Counted from the stretch's first letter, positions 17,415 to 26,789 are shown. The stretch is 64,000 bases of DNA from Ruminobacter amylophilus (GCF_900115655.1 NZ_FOXF01000011.1:1-64000); one strand, 5' to 3'. Notes: generated from the sequence alone by a model not told the origin. A program made the numbers and translations.

Positions 17415-18008
17415 TTAATCATCCATGTACTTGACACCTACAATCAGATAGCTGACCATGGACCAGAGGGTAAGAACGGTGGCAATCAGCATCAGAACCA
17501 GGGAAAGGTATGCCATCCAGTTGTCTCTGAAGATAAATACCTGGTCTCTCCAGATTAAACCTGCTATGGACATCATCTGAATTGCTGTTTTCCACTTGCC
17601 GATCCAGCTTACGGCAACCAGACCGCGTTTACCGATTTCAGCCATCCATTCCCTCAGGGCGCTGATTACTATTTCGCGTGAAATGATGATTACGGAACAG
17701 ATGGTCAGAACAATTGAGAAACCTGAAAAGTATTCGCGCTGGTGAAAACTGAACCAGCCTACCAGCATAACCAGTGCCACACATACCATGATCTTGTCCG
17801 CAACCGGATCCAGAAAAGCACCGAATTTGGAGCATACGTTCCACTTGCGGGCCAGATAACCGTCAAGAAGATCGGTAAAACATGCTATAACGAAAACCAG
17901 TGCTGCGGCCAGATTGCTCCAGTCATACGGCAGCAGAAAGAAAACAATATAAATAGGTATTAAAAAAACTCTCAGCAGAGTCAGAACGTTGGGGATTTTC
18001 TTAAACAT
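17415..18008 (-). CDS. pgsA: CDP-diacylglycerol-glycerol-3-phosphate 3-phosphatidyltransferase
   Basis: Makes phosphatidylglycerol phosphate from CDP-diacylglycerol and glycerol-3-phosphate, the committed step of anionic phospholipid synthesis, in the inner membrane. The 197-residue protein starts MFKKIPNVLTLLRVFLIP, the typical PgsA N-terminus, and carries the CDP-alcohol phosphotransferase signature D46xxD49G50xxAR(54)x8G63xxxD67xxxD71 (DLLDGYLARKWNVCSKFGAF continuing LDPVADK). Four or five hydrophobic segments follow. It stands alone with its own terminator; the upstream gap of 275 bases to the Sel1 lipoprotein gene is AT-rich. Confidence 0.93.
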   Translation of the reverse strand: MFKKIPNVLTLLRVFLIPIYIVFFLLPYDWSNLAAALVFVIACFTDLLDGYLARKWNVCSKFGAFLDPVADKIMVCVALVMLVGWFSFHQREYFSGFSIVLTICSVIIISREIVISALREWMAEIGKRGLVAVSWIGKWKTAIQMMSIAGLIWRDQVFIFRDNWMAYLSLVLMLIATVLTLWSMVSYLIVGVKYMDD

Positions 18009-18240
18009 TTTACAATCTGAACATCGAAATTCTATTATTCAATATCACGGTCCGATACTAAAATCTTCTATAAAAAGGACATGAGAACCTTTCCATAACT
18101 CAATATTATAATAGTAGGATTGAATAAAGGCAAAGGAGGGAAGCAAAAATAATGGAAAATGCAAAAACAAATCTGTTTAAATGTTCATGTTTTGACTCAT
18201 TCAGGGATTTCAGAACTGAAGATTAACACTCTGCACCGGC

Positions 18241-18269
18241 AAAAAGAACGGGCGGGTAATGCCCCGCCC
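18241..18269 (-). terminator. Terminator of the Sel1-repeat lipoprotein gene
   Basis: On the minus strand GGGCGGG pairs with CCCGCCC (18250-18256 with 18263-18269) and GTTCTTTTT follows (complement of 18241-18249). It lies 15 bases past the stop. Confidence 0.88.
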
Positions 18270-18283
18270 TGCCCGAAAAAAAG

Positions 18284-20068
18284 CTACTTTGGATTCAGCC
18301 ACCATTTTTTCGCATTCTTTTTAGGCTCACAGCCGTATTTTGCAACTGTTTCATTTGCCAGCTCATAAGCCTTTTTCTGCTGGGATTTGTCTACTTTGCC
18401 GTAATAATACCTCAGCTTGGATACGACATTGTCATATCCGCATGAAGCGTAGGCGGAAGACCAGACATATGCGGATAAATAATCCCCTGTGGAAGCCTTG
18501 AGAACAGACATGTTGTAAAGAGACGCATGATTACCGTTCTCTGCTGATTTGATATACAATTCTTCAGCTTTTTCAAGATTCTTTTCCACACCCAGACCAT
18601 TGAGATAAATATTGCCGAGGTCGTTGTAGGCATCAATATTACCCTCATCGGCCACGTGGGTGAAAATACGGTGCGCCTTTTCAAAATTAGGAGATGTTCC
18701 CAGGCCATGCAGGTACATTGAACCAACAATCAGATTATTTTCAGCAAGTCCCGAGGTTACGGACTTTTCAAACATCTGAAGAGCCTTGGAATTGTCATGC
18801 AGCTCACTTTCATCCATGGCATAGATATCACCGAGTTCGCCGGCGGAATCAGCATCACTGTCGGATAAAGGAAGAAGCAGCGCTTCAGCCTTTTTCACGT
18901 CTTTCGGCTGATCAAAGGCTCCGTAGGTGTATATGGAGGCCAGTGCTCTTCTTCCAGAAACCAGAGCCTCATACTCATAACTGTTTCTGCCGACAGTCTC
19001 AGGATCCACAGAGGCGATTCTGTTGAGATACTCAATGCCCCTGGCATAATCCACCGGAACGTCAGAACCGTAACTTGTCTTTCCAAGATAAATGAGAGCA
19101 ACCTTGAACTGTGCCATAGGATCACCTGACTCGGCAGCCTTTGAAATAAGATTGAAGGCTCCCTTGTACTGTTTTTCGGCATACATAACGTCGGAAAGTT
19201 TTATCGTGGCTGCGGCAATTCCCAGTTCGGAAGCCTTGTTCAGCCATTTCTTCGCTCCGGGAAGATCATTTTTTTCCAGATCATAGCTTCCGAGAATATA
19301 TGCTGATTCACCGTCATTGTCACCTGCCAGCTCACGCAGTACAGTCAGTCCGTATTCGGTATCGGTATCCTTTTCCTTACTGTCCAGAAGCGCAACGGCA
19401 TACTCTCTCAGTTCATCAACGGAAGCAACGCCGGATCTTGAACGGCTGGCGACAAGTTCCTTGAATCTGCTGATGTTTTCAGGTGATTTATCAACCATGC
19501 CGTTCATGAACATGGCGACCTGATAATACATGGCATCCAGATCTTTCATTTTTGAGGCTTCGTCAAGATACAGCCACGCCTTTGCATAGTCCGGCTCCGT
19601 TCCTCCCCACCCGTTTATATACAGGTTGGCAAGAGCACGATAATTCTGACTGTTCCTGAATTCTGGATTGTCTATGACTTTTTCAAAAAGATTAATGATT
19701 TTCTTTGCCTTGTCCGGATGCCTGCCGAGAAAATCACCGTCATTCGAGAGTTCTCTCAGAACATCCGAGGCATACGGATAGTCCGAAAAACTGAGTCCCG
19801 GTACAAACAGGAACCTGTAAAGGTAATCAAGACCTTCGTCTCTTTTGATTTCTATTCCGCCCAGACCTTCCGTAAGAATACGTCCCATAATATACAGGGC
19901 ATCAGGCTGGCTTATCGCCCTGCTGCGCTGACAGTATTCCATGGCATTGCTGTAATCGGCTTCGTCATATGCCATGTTACAGAGTTCAATATCCGATTCG
20001 CCACAGGCGGTAAGAGTGGAGAAGACAGCCAGTAAAACGGCTGATGACAATACTTTAGGACTTTCCAT
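18284..20068 (-). CDS. Sel1-repeat lipoprotein
   Basis: A 594-residue protein with a lipoprotein signal peptide: a hydrophobic stretch LSSAVLLAVFSTL and lipobox LTAC, so the mature protein should start at that Cys and be lipid-anchored in the envelope. The rest is built of repeated alpha-helical Sel1-like units, recognisable by A-x-x-x-L-G-x-x-Y-x-x-G elements such as YIMGRILTEGLGGIE, ALANLYINGWGGTEPDYAKAWLYL (first 20 residues diagnostic), VGSMYLHGLGTSPNFEKAHRIF and LGNIYLNGLGVEKNLEKAEELY. Such repeats mediate protein-protein contacts. I prefer the ATG at 20068: a GAGG box (20077-20080) lies eight bases before it, but only two bases before the ATG at 20074. Partner unknown. Confidence 0.85.
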   Translation of the reverse strand: MESPKVLSSAVLLAVFSTLTACGESDIELCNMAYDEADYSNAMEYCQRSRAISQPDALYIMGRILTEGLGGIEIKRDEGLDYLYRFLFVPGLSFSDYPYASDVLRELSNDGDFLGRHPDKAKKIINLFEKVIDNPEFRNSQNYRALANLYINGWGGTEPDYAKAWLYLDEASKMKDLDAMYYQVAMFMNGMVDKSPENISRFKELVASRSRSGVASVDELREYAVALLDSKEKDTDTEYGLTVLRELAGDNDGESAYILGSYDLEKNDLPGAKKWLNKASELGIAAATIKLSDVMYAEKQYKGAFNLISKAAESGDPMAQFKVALIYLGKTSYGSDVPVDYARGIEYLNRIASVDPETVGRNSYEYEALVSGRRALASIYTYGAFDQPKDVKKAEALLLPLSDSDADSAGELGDIYAMDESELHDNSKALQMFEKSVTSGLAENNLIVGSMYLHGLGTSPNFEKAHRIFTHVADEGNIDAYNDLGNIYLNGLGVEKNLEKAEELYIKSAENGNHASLYNMSVLKASTGDYLSAYVWSSAYASCGYDNVVSKLRYYYGKVDKSQQKKAYELANETVAKYGCEPKKNAKKWWLNPK

Positions 20069-20523
20069 AGCCATAACCTCAAATGTATGAGTTAATCCTA
20101 AAAAAGCTTGGTACCGAACATCCGTTCCACTGTGTACAGCACGGATATTGAAAGCAAAAAGCCTCTTTTACAGTCAGGACAGAGTCTGATTGTCTTAAGC
20201 GGCATTGATACTGAATTCACTGCAAGTGGCGGCCGGCGATATCAGAAGCTGACATGAACCGTACGTAAAGCTGCTGACATGCATTAAAAAAACAGGCCGA
20301 ATTTTTATCATACCGAAACCTGGACAATCAGTACGACTTATTAAGCACCGACACTTTCATTATAAGGCCTGCATGAAATTACTGTTGCGAGATAATTCAT
20401 GTTTAGTGATTAAAATTTAGCTAAAGATGACATTTATCAGCCAGTATTGGACATAAATCACACAGATTTACAGAAAAATTATATAAGAATCATTAAAATC
20501 ATTGATTTTTCTAAAAACGGAAT
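20069..20523. other. Spacer without a supported gene
   Basis: AT-rich DNA between the Sel1 lipoprotein start and the yebG terminator. It must hold the lipoprotein promoter. I see no reading frame with a ribosome-binding site and no strong hairpin. Confidence 0.5.
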
Positions 20524-20582
20524 AAAAACACGGCTTTAAAATTTCAGCATGAATGTCTCTGCCGGTATATCCGGCAGCCGTG
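20524..20582 (-). terminator. Probable terminator of yebG
   Basis: On the minus strand CACGGCT (complement of 20576-20582) pairs with AGCCGTG (complement of 20529-20535) and is followed by TTTTT. Inside it CTGCCGG and CCGGCAG (20559-20577) form a second perfect 7-base stem. Confidence 0.7.
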
Positions 20583-20623
20583 TTTTCATCAGCATGAGAG
20601 GGAAAAATTTTTCTTTCCCGGCG

Positions 20624-20944
20624 TTACTGTTCGGATGGTGTTTTTTCAGATGCTTCAGCTGTTTCGGCCTCAGCCTTCTTTTTTGAGGATTTCTTTCTGG
20701 AACTGATTCTGCCCAGTATTTCCATAATCTCCTCGCTGTGACGGGCAATCTGGAAGGATATTTCGTCCTTTATGTTTTCCTTAACTCCGTCCAGCTCCTT
20801 GATGCTGCTGAACAGGCTGAAGATTCCATCGGCCGCATCCAGCATGCGGTCGTATTTACGAGCTTCCTCAATGTCCTGAAATCTAGCCACTTCCTTACCT
20901 TCTTCATCCTTTAAAATATATTCAACTTCTATAGTTCTTTTCAT
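20624..20944 (-). CDS. yebG: YebG-family protein
   Basis: A 106-residue protein resembling E. coli YebG, a small LexA-regulated protein of unclear role. Matching elements are the N-terminal strand EVEYILKDEEGKEVARF, the block EEARKYDRMLDAADGI (E. coli has KEADAYDKMLDTADLL) and the helix ISFQIARHSEEIMEILGR; both end in a charged tail, here rich in Lys, Ala and Glu. I found no CTGT-N8-ACAG LexA site upstream, so SOS control is not shown. A TATAAT -10 box is present on the minus strand at 21049-21054, about 105 bases upstream. The gene stands alone and has its own terminator. Confidence 0.75.
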   Translation of the reverse strand: MKRTIEVEYILKDEEGKEVARFQDIEEARKYDRMLDAADGIFSLFSSIKELDGVKENIKDEISFQIARHSEEIMEILGRISSRKKSSKKKAEAETAEASEKTPSEQ

Positions 20945-21301
20945 AATTTACGACTTTCCAAATAAATTTCTGCCATAGGACTGAATTCGACCGTAATAAC
21001 AGCTGCACACATGTCTGATTTTTCACCGGAAACATAACGTACAGATTCATTATACCGCTGTAAAACAAATTCAAACAACAAATTATTTTTTATAGCGTAT
21101 ATATTTTATTATATCAATACTCCGGTTACGGTCAACATTTTTAATGCTCTGACCAGTAAGAAAAGCAGACTTTTTTGCCACATCTGTCTTATTTATTAAT
21201 CTTTTTTCAAGGTAAAATACATCAGCATACGGTTAATACAACAGGAACAGGATGGCTGTACATAAACAGTCATCAGGGAAAAGAAAAAGAAGAAAATAGA
21301 A

Positions 21302-22546
21302 ATGAGCAGCAGCTACAGAAGCGACGGCTACACCCCGCAGAATCTTCGCGACGCGGCAATGTGCAGTTTCAAGTCCATGCAGCATACAAAACTGCCGGCA
21401 TGTCCCAGATGCGGAAAAGTCGGCAGTTACAACCGCGGAATACTGGATTCGTCTTTTGGTAAAAGAATCAATGACGCATATCATGGACACGATATTTTAA
21501 GCCGCAGACCCGGCCCCGTGCTGCAGTGCTGTACAAAGTGCGGACAGATTTTCTTCAATCCCGCAAACAGAGAGATAGCCATTACCGGTCATCCTGACAA
21601 TACGGCCGTGCTTCTCGGAGCATTTCTCTTGATGATTCTGACAGTGGCGGGATACGCTGCATATCTTTACTTTTCCGGAACCTACGTATGTCTGACAGGA
21701 GAATCGTCTCTGTGTACGTCACACACTGTTTTTACCATCGTAACGGTCTTGTGTTCAGTAAGTCTGATTTTTCTGGTTTATTATACCTCCAGATATACTG
21801 ATGACGTCAGAAAGGAATTCGAACGTTCAGCGGCCAGACTTGGAAATACCGAGTATCTTAAAGCAATGGCAAGATTCGGCGTCAGACTGCCGTTAAAATA
21901 CCGAAACCTTATAAATTCCAGAGATAATGCAGAACATGACATTGCGGCTTCAGGCCATGATGAAAACCGCAATGACATCTATCTCACTGAAGACAACTGC
22001 TGCGGCTACTGCGGTTGTCTTCTTGACAGACATGCTCTTTTTGAAGACAGCATCGGACCTGCAGTAATCAGATGTCCTCAGTGTCACAGCAGTCTTTACA
22101 ACGACAACGCGATTGAACTTGCGGCAGTTCCGGAAATACTGCGGTCATACAGATACCGCAGTTTCCGAAAATCCCAGACACGCGCAGTTATTTTATTTTC
22201 CGCACTGTCAGTGCTTTCTCTTGCGGTCATTTCTATCGCCGGATATTTTCTTAAGGACAGTCTGGGAGAACTGATTCATACAGGTCTGCGTTTCGGTTCC
22301 GGTTCGCTTAACCTTAAACTGATTGTCATTGAAACAGTAATGATATGCATCGCCATACTGACGCTGCATAAATTCCTGACCGCCATATTCAGACTTCACA
22401 GGAGCGCTCCATTCCTGAAAAGCTTCGGTACGCTTCTCAGTGAATCTGAACACAGAATGAAAAACTCAGGCTATGCCGAAAAGGTAAGTAAAGGCAGAAA
22501 GCTCATGGAAGAAAGGAATAAGGAAGAAACATCACGGAAAAAATAA
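21302..22546 (+). CDS. Hypothetical membrane protein with two zinc-ribbon motifs
   Basis: A 414-residue protein I cannot assign. It has two Cys4 zinc-ribbon-like modules: CPRCG (near 35) with CCTKCG (near 78), and YCGC (near 236) with CPQCH (near 258). Each is followed by a pair of hydrophobic segments: AVLLGAFLLMILTVAGYAAY and FTIVTVLCSVSLIFLVYY, then VILFSALSVLSLAVISIAGY and LIVIETVMICIAILTLHKFL. The pattern ribbon - 2 TM - ribbon - 2 TM suggests an internal duplication. The C-terminus is charged. The ribosome-binding site is purine-rich but not canonical (AAGAAGAAAATAGAA). It sits alone between divergent yebG and the MFS gene. Confidence 0.75.
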   Translation: MSSSYRSDGYTPQNLRDAAMCSFKSMQHTKLPACPRCGKVGSYNRGILDSSFGKRINDAYHGHDILSRRPGPVLQCCTKCGQIFFNPANREIAITGHPDNTAVLLGAFLLMILTVAGYAAYLYFSGTYVCLTGESSLCTSHTVFTIVTVLCSVSLIFLVYYTSRYTDDVRKEFERSAARLGNTEYLKAMARFGVRLPLKYRNLINSRDNAEHDIAASGHDENRNDIYLTEDNCCGYCGCLLDRHALFEDSIGPAVIRCPQCHSSLYNDNAIELAAVPEILRSYRYRSFRKSQTRAVILFSALSVLSLAVISIAGYFLKDSLGELIHTGLRFGSGSLNLKLIVIETVMICIAILTLHKFLTAIFRLHRSAPFLKSFGTLLSESEHRMKNSGYAEKVSKGRKLMEERNKEETSRKK

Positions 22547-22749
22547 AAAATGGAGTGCCGGAAGCTGTTTCAGGCATCTGATGACAGCCTGATGATTATT
22601 AGCGGAAACCGCTTTTCAATTTGTGAGATTAATCAAAATTCATCACTGTATCCCGCTTAAATGATATAATTGCCGGAACACGCAGTTTTACACACACGAC
22701 GCGGTAAAGCAACCTTCTGCACCGCAGATTATCCACGGCAGATACAGTC

Positions 22750-23970
22750 ATGATTAAATTCGTAAAAACCTATAAAGAAAATCTTATTCTCCTGCTGGCT
22801 CATTTTGCCACTGACATAAATCAGGGCTCGGTAAGCGCGGCTCTTACCGTCATGCTGAATTCCGGAGTTCTGCACAGCAAACAGGAAATGTCCTACCTCG
22901 TTCTGGCCTCAACTCTGGTTTCATCACTGATTCAGCCGATCGTAGGCTACATCAGTGACCGCAAGCCGAGACCTTATCTCATGAGTCTCGGAATCATCAT
23001 CTCAGCCCTCGGTCTCATGTTCATAGGCTTTATCACGGATTTCTCCCTGCTGTTTCTGCTGCTTACCACCTCCGGCATCGGCGTGGCCATATTCCATCCT
23101 CAGGCCGGTAAAATAGCCAACAGCGTTTCCACCACCAACAAGGGAAAAGGCATGAGTATTTTCTCTGTGGGAGGAAATCTCGGCTTTACGGCCGGTCCAT
23201 GTCTTATATCCGGAGCCACACTCCTCTGGGGGCTTCCGGGAATCGTGGTTATCGGCATTCCGGCATTCATCATGTCAACATGGCTGATACTGCGCAACCG
23301 CAAGTATGTTGAATACACCAGAACAGAGGAAAAGAGACAGCAGCTCAACGCATCAGTTGAACAGGAAGACTACAGAGGCTTTGCCATGCTGACCGCCATG
23401 ATATTCTTCAGATCCATGGTGCTGTTCGGCCTTACCACGTTCATTCCGGTATACTTCATTGAAACCTTCGGTCTAAATTCCCAGCAGGCTAACCTCAATC
23501 TGAGTCTTATTGCCGTCTGCTCGGCATTTGCCAGTCTCGCCGGAGGGATTCTCGCTGACCGCATAGGGTTCAAGAAGGTGCTTTTCTACAGTGCCGCCTC
23601 ATCCGTGCCGTTCCTGCTGATGTTTAATCAGGCATCCTCAAGCATAGCAGCCTCCCTGCTGCTTATTCCGGTAGCCTTTTGTATCTACGGCACGCTGAGC
23701 GTATCCATGGTTCTGGGACAGAAATTTCTCTGCCGCCACGTAGGCTTTGCTTCCGGCATAACCATAGGTCTCGGCATCAGCTTCGGAGGCCTCACCTCCC
23801 CGATACTAGGATATATCGCCGATACATACGGCATCGCCTACACCATGTACACCATCACCGCAGTAGCCTTCGTTGCCGCCCTGCTGGCATTTCTGGTTCC
23901 CGACATTGATAAAATCAGAGCTGACAGAAAGGCCCGTCTGGAAAAAACCGAAGCACCGGCAGAAAGATAA
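22750..23970 (+). CDS. MFS transporter, fosmidomycin-resistance (Fsr) type
   Basis: A 406-residue major facilitator with about twelve membrane segments, resembling E. coli Fsr: LAHFATDINQGSVSAALTVM at the start, the loop 2-3 motif VGYISDRKPRPYLMSLG, and GVAIFHPQAGKIANSVS, where Fsr has SSVFHPESSRVA. The second half repeats the loop as GGILADRIGFKKVLFYS. Fsr-like proteins export drugs or sugars of uncertain identity; the real substrate is open. The gene has a 200-base AT-rich upstream region. It is followed 13 bases later by umuD, so the two are probably co-transcribed. Confidence 0.8.
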   Translation: MIKFVKTYKENLILLLAHFATDINQGSVSAALTVMLNSGVLHSKQEMSYLVLASTLVSSLIQPIVGYISDRKPRPYLMSLGIIISALGLMFIGFITDFSLLFLLLTTSGIGVAIFHPQAGKIANSVSTTNKGKGMSIFSVGGNLGFTAGPCLISGATLLWGLPGIVVIGIPAFIMSTWLILRNRKYVEYTRTEEKRQQLNASVEQEDYRGFAMLTAMIFFRSMVLFGLTTFIPVYFIETFGLNSQQANLNLSLIAVCSAFASLAGGILADRIGFKKVLFYSAASSVPFLLMFNQASSSIAASLLLIPVAFCIYGTLSVSMVLGQKFLCRHVGFASGITIGLGISFGGLTSPILGYIADTYGIAYTMYTITAVAFVAALLAFLVPDIDKIRADRKARLEKTEAPAER

Positions 23971-23983
23971 AACAGGAGAACAG

Positions 23984-24457
23984 ATGAGCAATCAGGAAAA
24001 ATCAGAAAGTCCGGAGCTTACTCCGGTTGCTGCTCCGGCTGATTATCAGACCGGAGAAAACGTCAGCAGGGTAGAACTGCCTCTGTCACTTGAAAAGGTG
24101 GCTGCGGGATTTCCGCTGCCGAACAACGGATATATTGACAGCTCACTGGATCTGAACGAATTCTGCATCCGTCATCCGGCATCAAGCTATATCTTTCAGG
24201 TGGAGGGAGAATCCCTGATTGATGCGGGCATCCAGCCGGGAGACTACCTTATTGTGGATCGTTCACTGCCGCCGAGAAACGGAGATCTGGTGATAGCCGC
24301 AATTCACGGGGAATTTACGGCCAAGTTTTTTAAGGACTACCCTAACCCCCAGCTGATACCGGCAAATCCGAAATACCGTCCTATTCCGCTCACTTCTGAT
24401 CTGGAGTGTGAAATAACCGGAGTCGTTGTCACCTCCTTCAGAAAATACCGCCATTAA
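23984..24457 (+). CDS. umuD: UmuD-like self-cleaving S24 peptidase
   Basis: A 157-residue UmuD-like protein, normally trimmed after RecA contact to become UmuD', the partner of translesion polymerase UmuC. Family elements: predicted cleavage site Ala41-Gly42 (AAGFPLP; E. coli cleaves Cys24-Gly25), HPASSYIFQVEGESLIDAGIQPGD with nucleophile Ser77, and AAIHGEFTAKFF with general base Lys114; the Ser-Lys distance of 37 equals that of E. coli Ser60-Lys97. The N-terminal arm is about 17 residues longer than in E. coli. The ATG at 23984 has a GGAG box at 23975; a longer frame upstream overlaps the MFS gene and is rejected. No umuC follows and no LexA box is visible upstream. Confidence 0.85.
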   Translation: MSNQEKSESPELTPVAAPADYQTGENVSRVELPLSLEKVAAGFPLPNNGYIDSSLDLNEFCIRHPASSYIFQVEGESLIDAGIQPGDYLIVDRSLPPRNGDLVIAAIHGEFTAKFFKDYPNPQLIPANPKYRPIPLTSDLECEITGVVVTSFRKYRH

Positions 24458-24462
24458 ACAGA

Positions 24463-24497
24463 AAGCTCTCCGTCTTTATCAGAGGAGAGCTTCTTTG
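24463..24497. terminator. Terminator between convergent umuD and thiH
   Basis: AAGCTCTCC (24463-24471) pairs with GGAGAGCTT (24484-24492), followed on the plus strand by CTTTGTTT. The same hairpin on the minus strand is followed by TCTGTTT, so it may serve both genes. Confidence 0.8.
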
Positions 24498-24516
24498 TTT
24501 CATAACGTCATTCTTT

Positions 24517-25647
24517 TTACGCCTGACAGACGATTGAGCTTCTGGTATCTCTGAATACCGGTTCAAGTCCGTTAAGACGCAGGGCATCGGTAACTTCCTT
24601 CACTGAACGGTCATCACTGATGATGAACTGCGGCAGGTCGTGTCTGTCCACCGCATACCCTCCTGGCTGAGTACTTGAAGCCGCGCTGATGGAGGTTATG
24701 GCAATCGGAGTAATCACGTCTCTGAATCGGGCGTTTTCCCTGGTGGAAATGGATATCTCCAGCATATTGTCAAAAAGACGCCATGCACAGATGGTCTGAA
24801 TAAGATCCCTGTCCCCTATAGGATACTCCGGTTCAAAACCTCCGGCAGCAGGTCTGAGTCTCGGGAATGAAAGACTCATTCTGGTCTGCCAGTAATGTTT
24901 GCGCATGTACATAAGATGCATCGCCAGGGCAACGGTATCGGCACGCCAGTCATAAAGTCCGAGAAGAGCACCTATGCCCACCTTGTCCATTCCGGCATCA
25001 CCCAGACGTTCAGGAGTTTCCATGCGGTAGCGCATGTCCTTTTTCCTGCCGCGGAGGTGATTACGGTCATAGCATTCAGGATCATAGGTTTCCTGATAAA
25101 CCATAACGGCATCCACTCCCAGACGCCTGAGTTCAGCATACTCGTCAGTATCCATAGGCTGAACCTCCATCATCATGTATGAGGCATACTCGCCCACCAC
25201 AGGCACCATTTCACGGAAATAGTCCATACCACAGCGCTGGGCGTTTTCTCCTGAAACAATCAGGATGTTTTCATAACCCATTTTACGGATTGCCTCGCAT
25301 TCGATTCTGGTTTCCTCAGCATTCAGAATACGACGCCTGAACTTGTTGTTGACGGCAAAACCGCAGTAACGGCACTGATTGGAACATGAGTTGGTCAGAT
25401 AGAGAGGAACATACATGTTGACGGTATTACCGAAACGGCGACGTGTATACTTCTGTGCAAGAACAGCCATGTCTGAAATATACGGTGAAGCCTTTGGCGA
25501 AATCAGGGCCATGAAATCCCCGAGATCCAGCTGTTCGTCATTACGGCTTTTGGCGAGGGCCGCGTCAACTTCCCTTTCTGATTTGTTAAGCACTTCGGCT
25601 GAGAGATCACTCAGTCTGTATCTGCCGATTTCATCAAAAAAACTCAT
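24517..25647 (-). CDS. thiH: 2-iminoacetate synthase ThiH
   Basis: Radical SAM enzyme that cleaves tyrosine to dehydroglycine for the thiazole half of thiamine, the route used by anaerobes and facultative bacteria. The 376 residues match E. coli ThiH (377). The [4Fe-4S] motif CxxxCxxC is at Cys88, Cys92 and Cys95 (NSCSNQCRYCGF). ENILIVSGENAQRCGMDYF and MMEVQPMDTDEYAELRRLGVD are typical further blocks. It is the last gene of the operon and starts nine bases after thiG; its ribosome-binding site GGAGAA lies in that junction. Confidence 0.95.
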   Translation of the reverse strand: MSFFDEIGRYRLSDLSAEVLNKSEREVDAALAKSRNDEQLDLGDFMALISPKASPYISDMAVLAQKYTRRRFGNTVNMYVPLYLTNSCSNQCRYCGFAVNNKFRRRILNAEETRIECEAIRKMGYENILIVSGENAQRCGMDYFREMVPVVGEYASYMMMEVQPMDTDEYAELRRLGVDAVMVYQETYDPECYDRNHLRGRKKDMRYRMETPERLGDAGMDKVGIGALLGLYDWRADTVALAMHLMYMRKHYWQTRMSLSFPRLRPAAGGFEPEYPIGDRDLIQTICAWRLFDNMLEISISTRENARFRDVITPIAITSISAASSTQPGGYAVDRHDLPQFIISDDRSVKEVTDALRLNGLEPVFRDTRSSIVCQA

Positions 25648-25656
25648 GAATTTCTC

Positions 25657-26442
25657 CTATAAGCCGCAGTCCTTGAGGAACGCTTCCAGAGGGCTTGTGG
25701 CATGAGCGGTTTCGGAAACAGGACCAAGACCGGAGAGATAAGCCTTTCTGCCGGCCTTCACAGCCATGGCAAAGGCTTCGGCCATGGCTACGGGATCCCT
25801 CGCAACGCTTATGGCTGTATTGACCAGTACGGCATCGGCACCTATTTCCATGGCCAGAGCCGCATCGGAAGGTTTGCCGATTCCGGCATCAACAACAACC
25901 GGAACAGTCTTCTGAGCAATGATAACCTTCAGCATGGACATGGTGGTAAGTCCCTGATTGCTGCCGATAAGGGAACCGAGAGGCATTACGGCCGCGGCAC
26001 CTGCATCGGCAAGCTTCAGACAGAGAACCGGATCGGCACTGCAGTACGGCAGAACGGTAAATCCCTGACTTACCAGAATTCTGGTGGCTTCAAGTGTTTC
26101 CACCGGATCCGGCAGCAGATAACGCTGGTCCGGGTGAACCTCAACCTTTATGAAGCTGGTTCCCAGAGCGTCACGGGCGAGATTGGCGGCAAACACGGCT
26201 TCCTTCGCATTGCGGGCACCTGATGTATTTGGCAGAAGATTCACGCCGGGAAGCTTTTTTAAAGCCGGCAGAATGGCATCTGACTCATTTCTGAAATCAC
26301 ATCTTTTAACAGCCATGGTCACCAGTTCGGATCCCGAGGCTGAAACAGCCCTGCTTAAAAGATCCGCAGTTGCGAATTTACCGGTTCCGGTAAACAGTCT
26401 TGAGGAAAAACTCTTTCCTCCGATTACTAATTCATCACTCAT
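25657..26442 (-). CDS. thiG: Thiazole synthase ThiG
   Basis: Forms thiazole phosphate from DXP, dehydroglycine and ThiS thiocarboxylate. The 261-residue barrel has the family start [19 protein letters not shown], the conserved [15 protein letters not shown] near 69, and the Schiff-base Lys99 in [26 protein letters not shown] and [27 protein letters not shown] are the phosphate-binding and barrel-closing segments. AGGTAA before the ATG is a reasonable ribosome-binding site. A 149-base gap with a palindrome separates it from thiS. Confidence 0.95.
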   Translation of the reverse strand: MSDELVIGGKSFSSRLFTGTGKFATADLLSRAVSASGSELVTMAVKRCDFRNESDAILPALKKLPGVNLLPNTSGARNAKEAVFAANLARDALGTSFIKVEVHPDQRYLLPDPVETLEATRILVSQGFTVLPYCSADPVLCLKLADAGAAAVMPLGSLIGSNQGLTTMSMLKVIIAQKTVPVVVDAGIGKPSDAALAMEIGADAVLVNTAISVARDPVAMAEAFAMAVKAGRKAYLSGLGPVSETAHATSPLEAFLKDCGL

Positions 26443-26556
26443 TTTAATTACCTGATATTCAGAACATCCGGAAAAAATCCGATACCGGATGTTTTCAGAT
26501 ATGTTACGTACAATAATTCCGGTGCGGCGCAGGAGATATTATCCTCTTCTCCGTAT

Positions 26557-26582
26557 TCACTGAACAGGCCCCCGTTCAGTGA
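26557..26582. other. Palindrome between thiS and thiG
   Basis: TCACTGAAC (26557-26565) and GTTCAGTGA (26574-26582) form a perfect 9-base stem with an 8-base loop. No T run follows on either strand, so it is more likely an mRNA stability or processing hairpin than a terminator. It lies in the only long gap inside the thi operon. Confidence 0.5.
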
Positions 26583-26591
26583 AGTATTCTT

Positions 26592-26789
26592 CTAACCGCC
26601 CTGCATAAAGGCGAAAACCGTAATACAATCGTTTTCCTTAAGCACGCAGGAGGCGTAGGTTCCGCGGGGTACAATCTCATCATTCACGGCAACGGAATAA
26701 TATTCCGGAAGACCTTGAAGACCTGAAAGAAGTTCCTCAAGGCTGGATGCAGATGTTTCCACTTTTTCGTCATTTACAAAAACAATCAT
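26592..26789 (-). CDS. thiS: Sulfur carrier protein ThiS
   Basis: A 65-residue ubiquitin-fold sulfur carrier whose C-terminal Gly-Gly (FAFMQGG) is adenylated and thiocarboxylated before handing sulfur to ThiG. The N-terminus MIVFVNDEKVETSASSLEEL and the segment VAVNDEIVPRGTY are typical. A GGAGAG box precedes the ATG. It starts 12 bases after thiDE. No thiF (its usual activating enzyme) or thiI is present in this cluster, so ThiS activation must be supplied from elsewhere in the genome. Confidence 0.93.
   Translation of the reverse strand: MIVFVNDEKVETSASSLEELLSGLQGLPEYYSVAVNDEIVPRGTYASCVLKENDCITVFAFMQGG

Noticed and set aside
20945-21100. LexA box before yebG
   Set aside because: An ACAG...CTGT pair is present near 21041-21062, but in the reverse orientation to CTGT-N8-ACAG and with wrong spacing.
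23873-23983. Longer N-terminus for UmuD
   Set aside because: It would overlap the end of the MFS gene; the ATG at 23984 has a good ribosome-binding site and matches the family.
26557-26582. Rho-independent terminator within the thi operon
   Set aside because: The palindrome is perfect but no T run follows on either strand.
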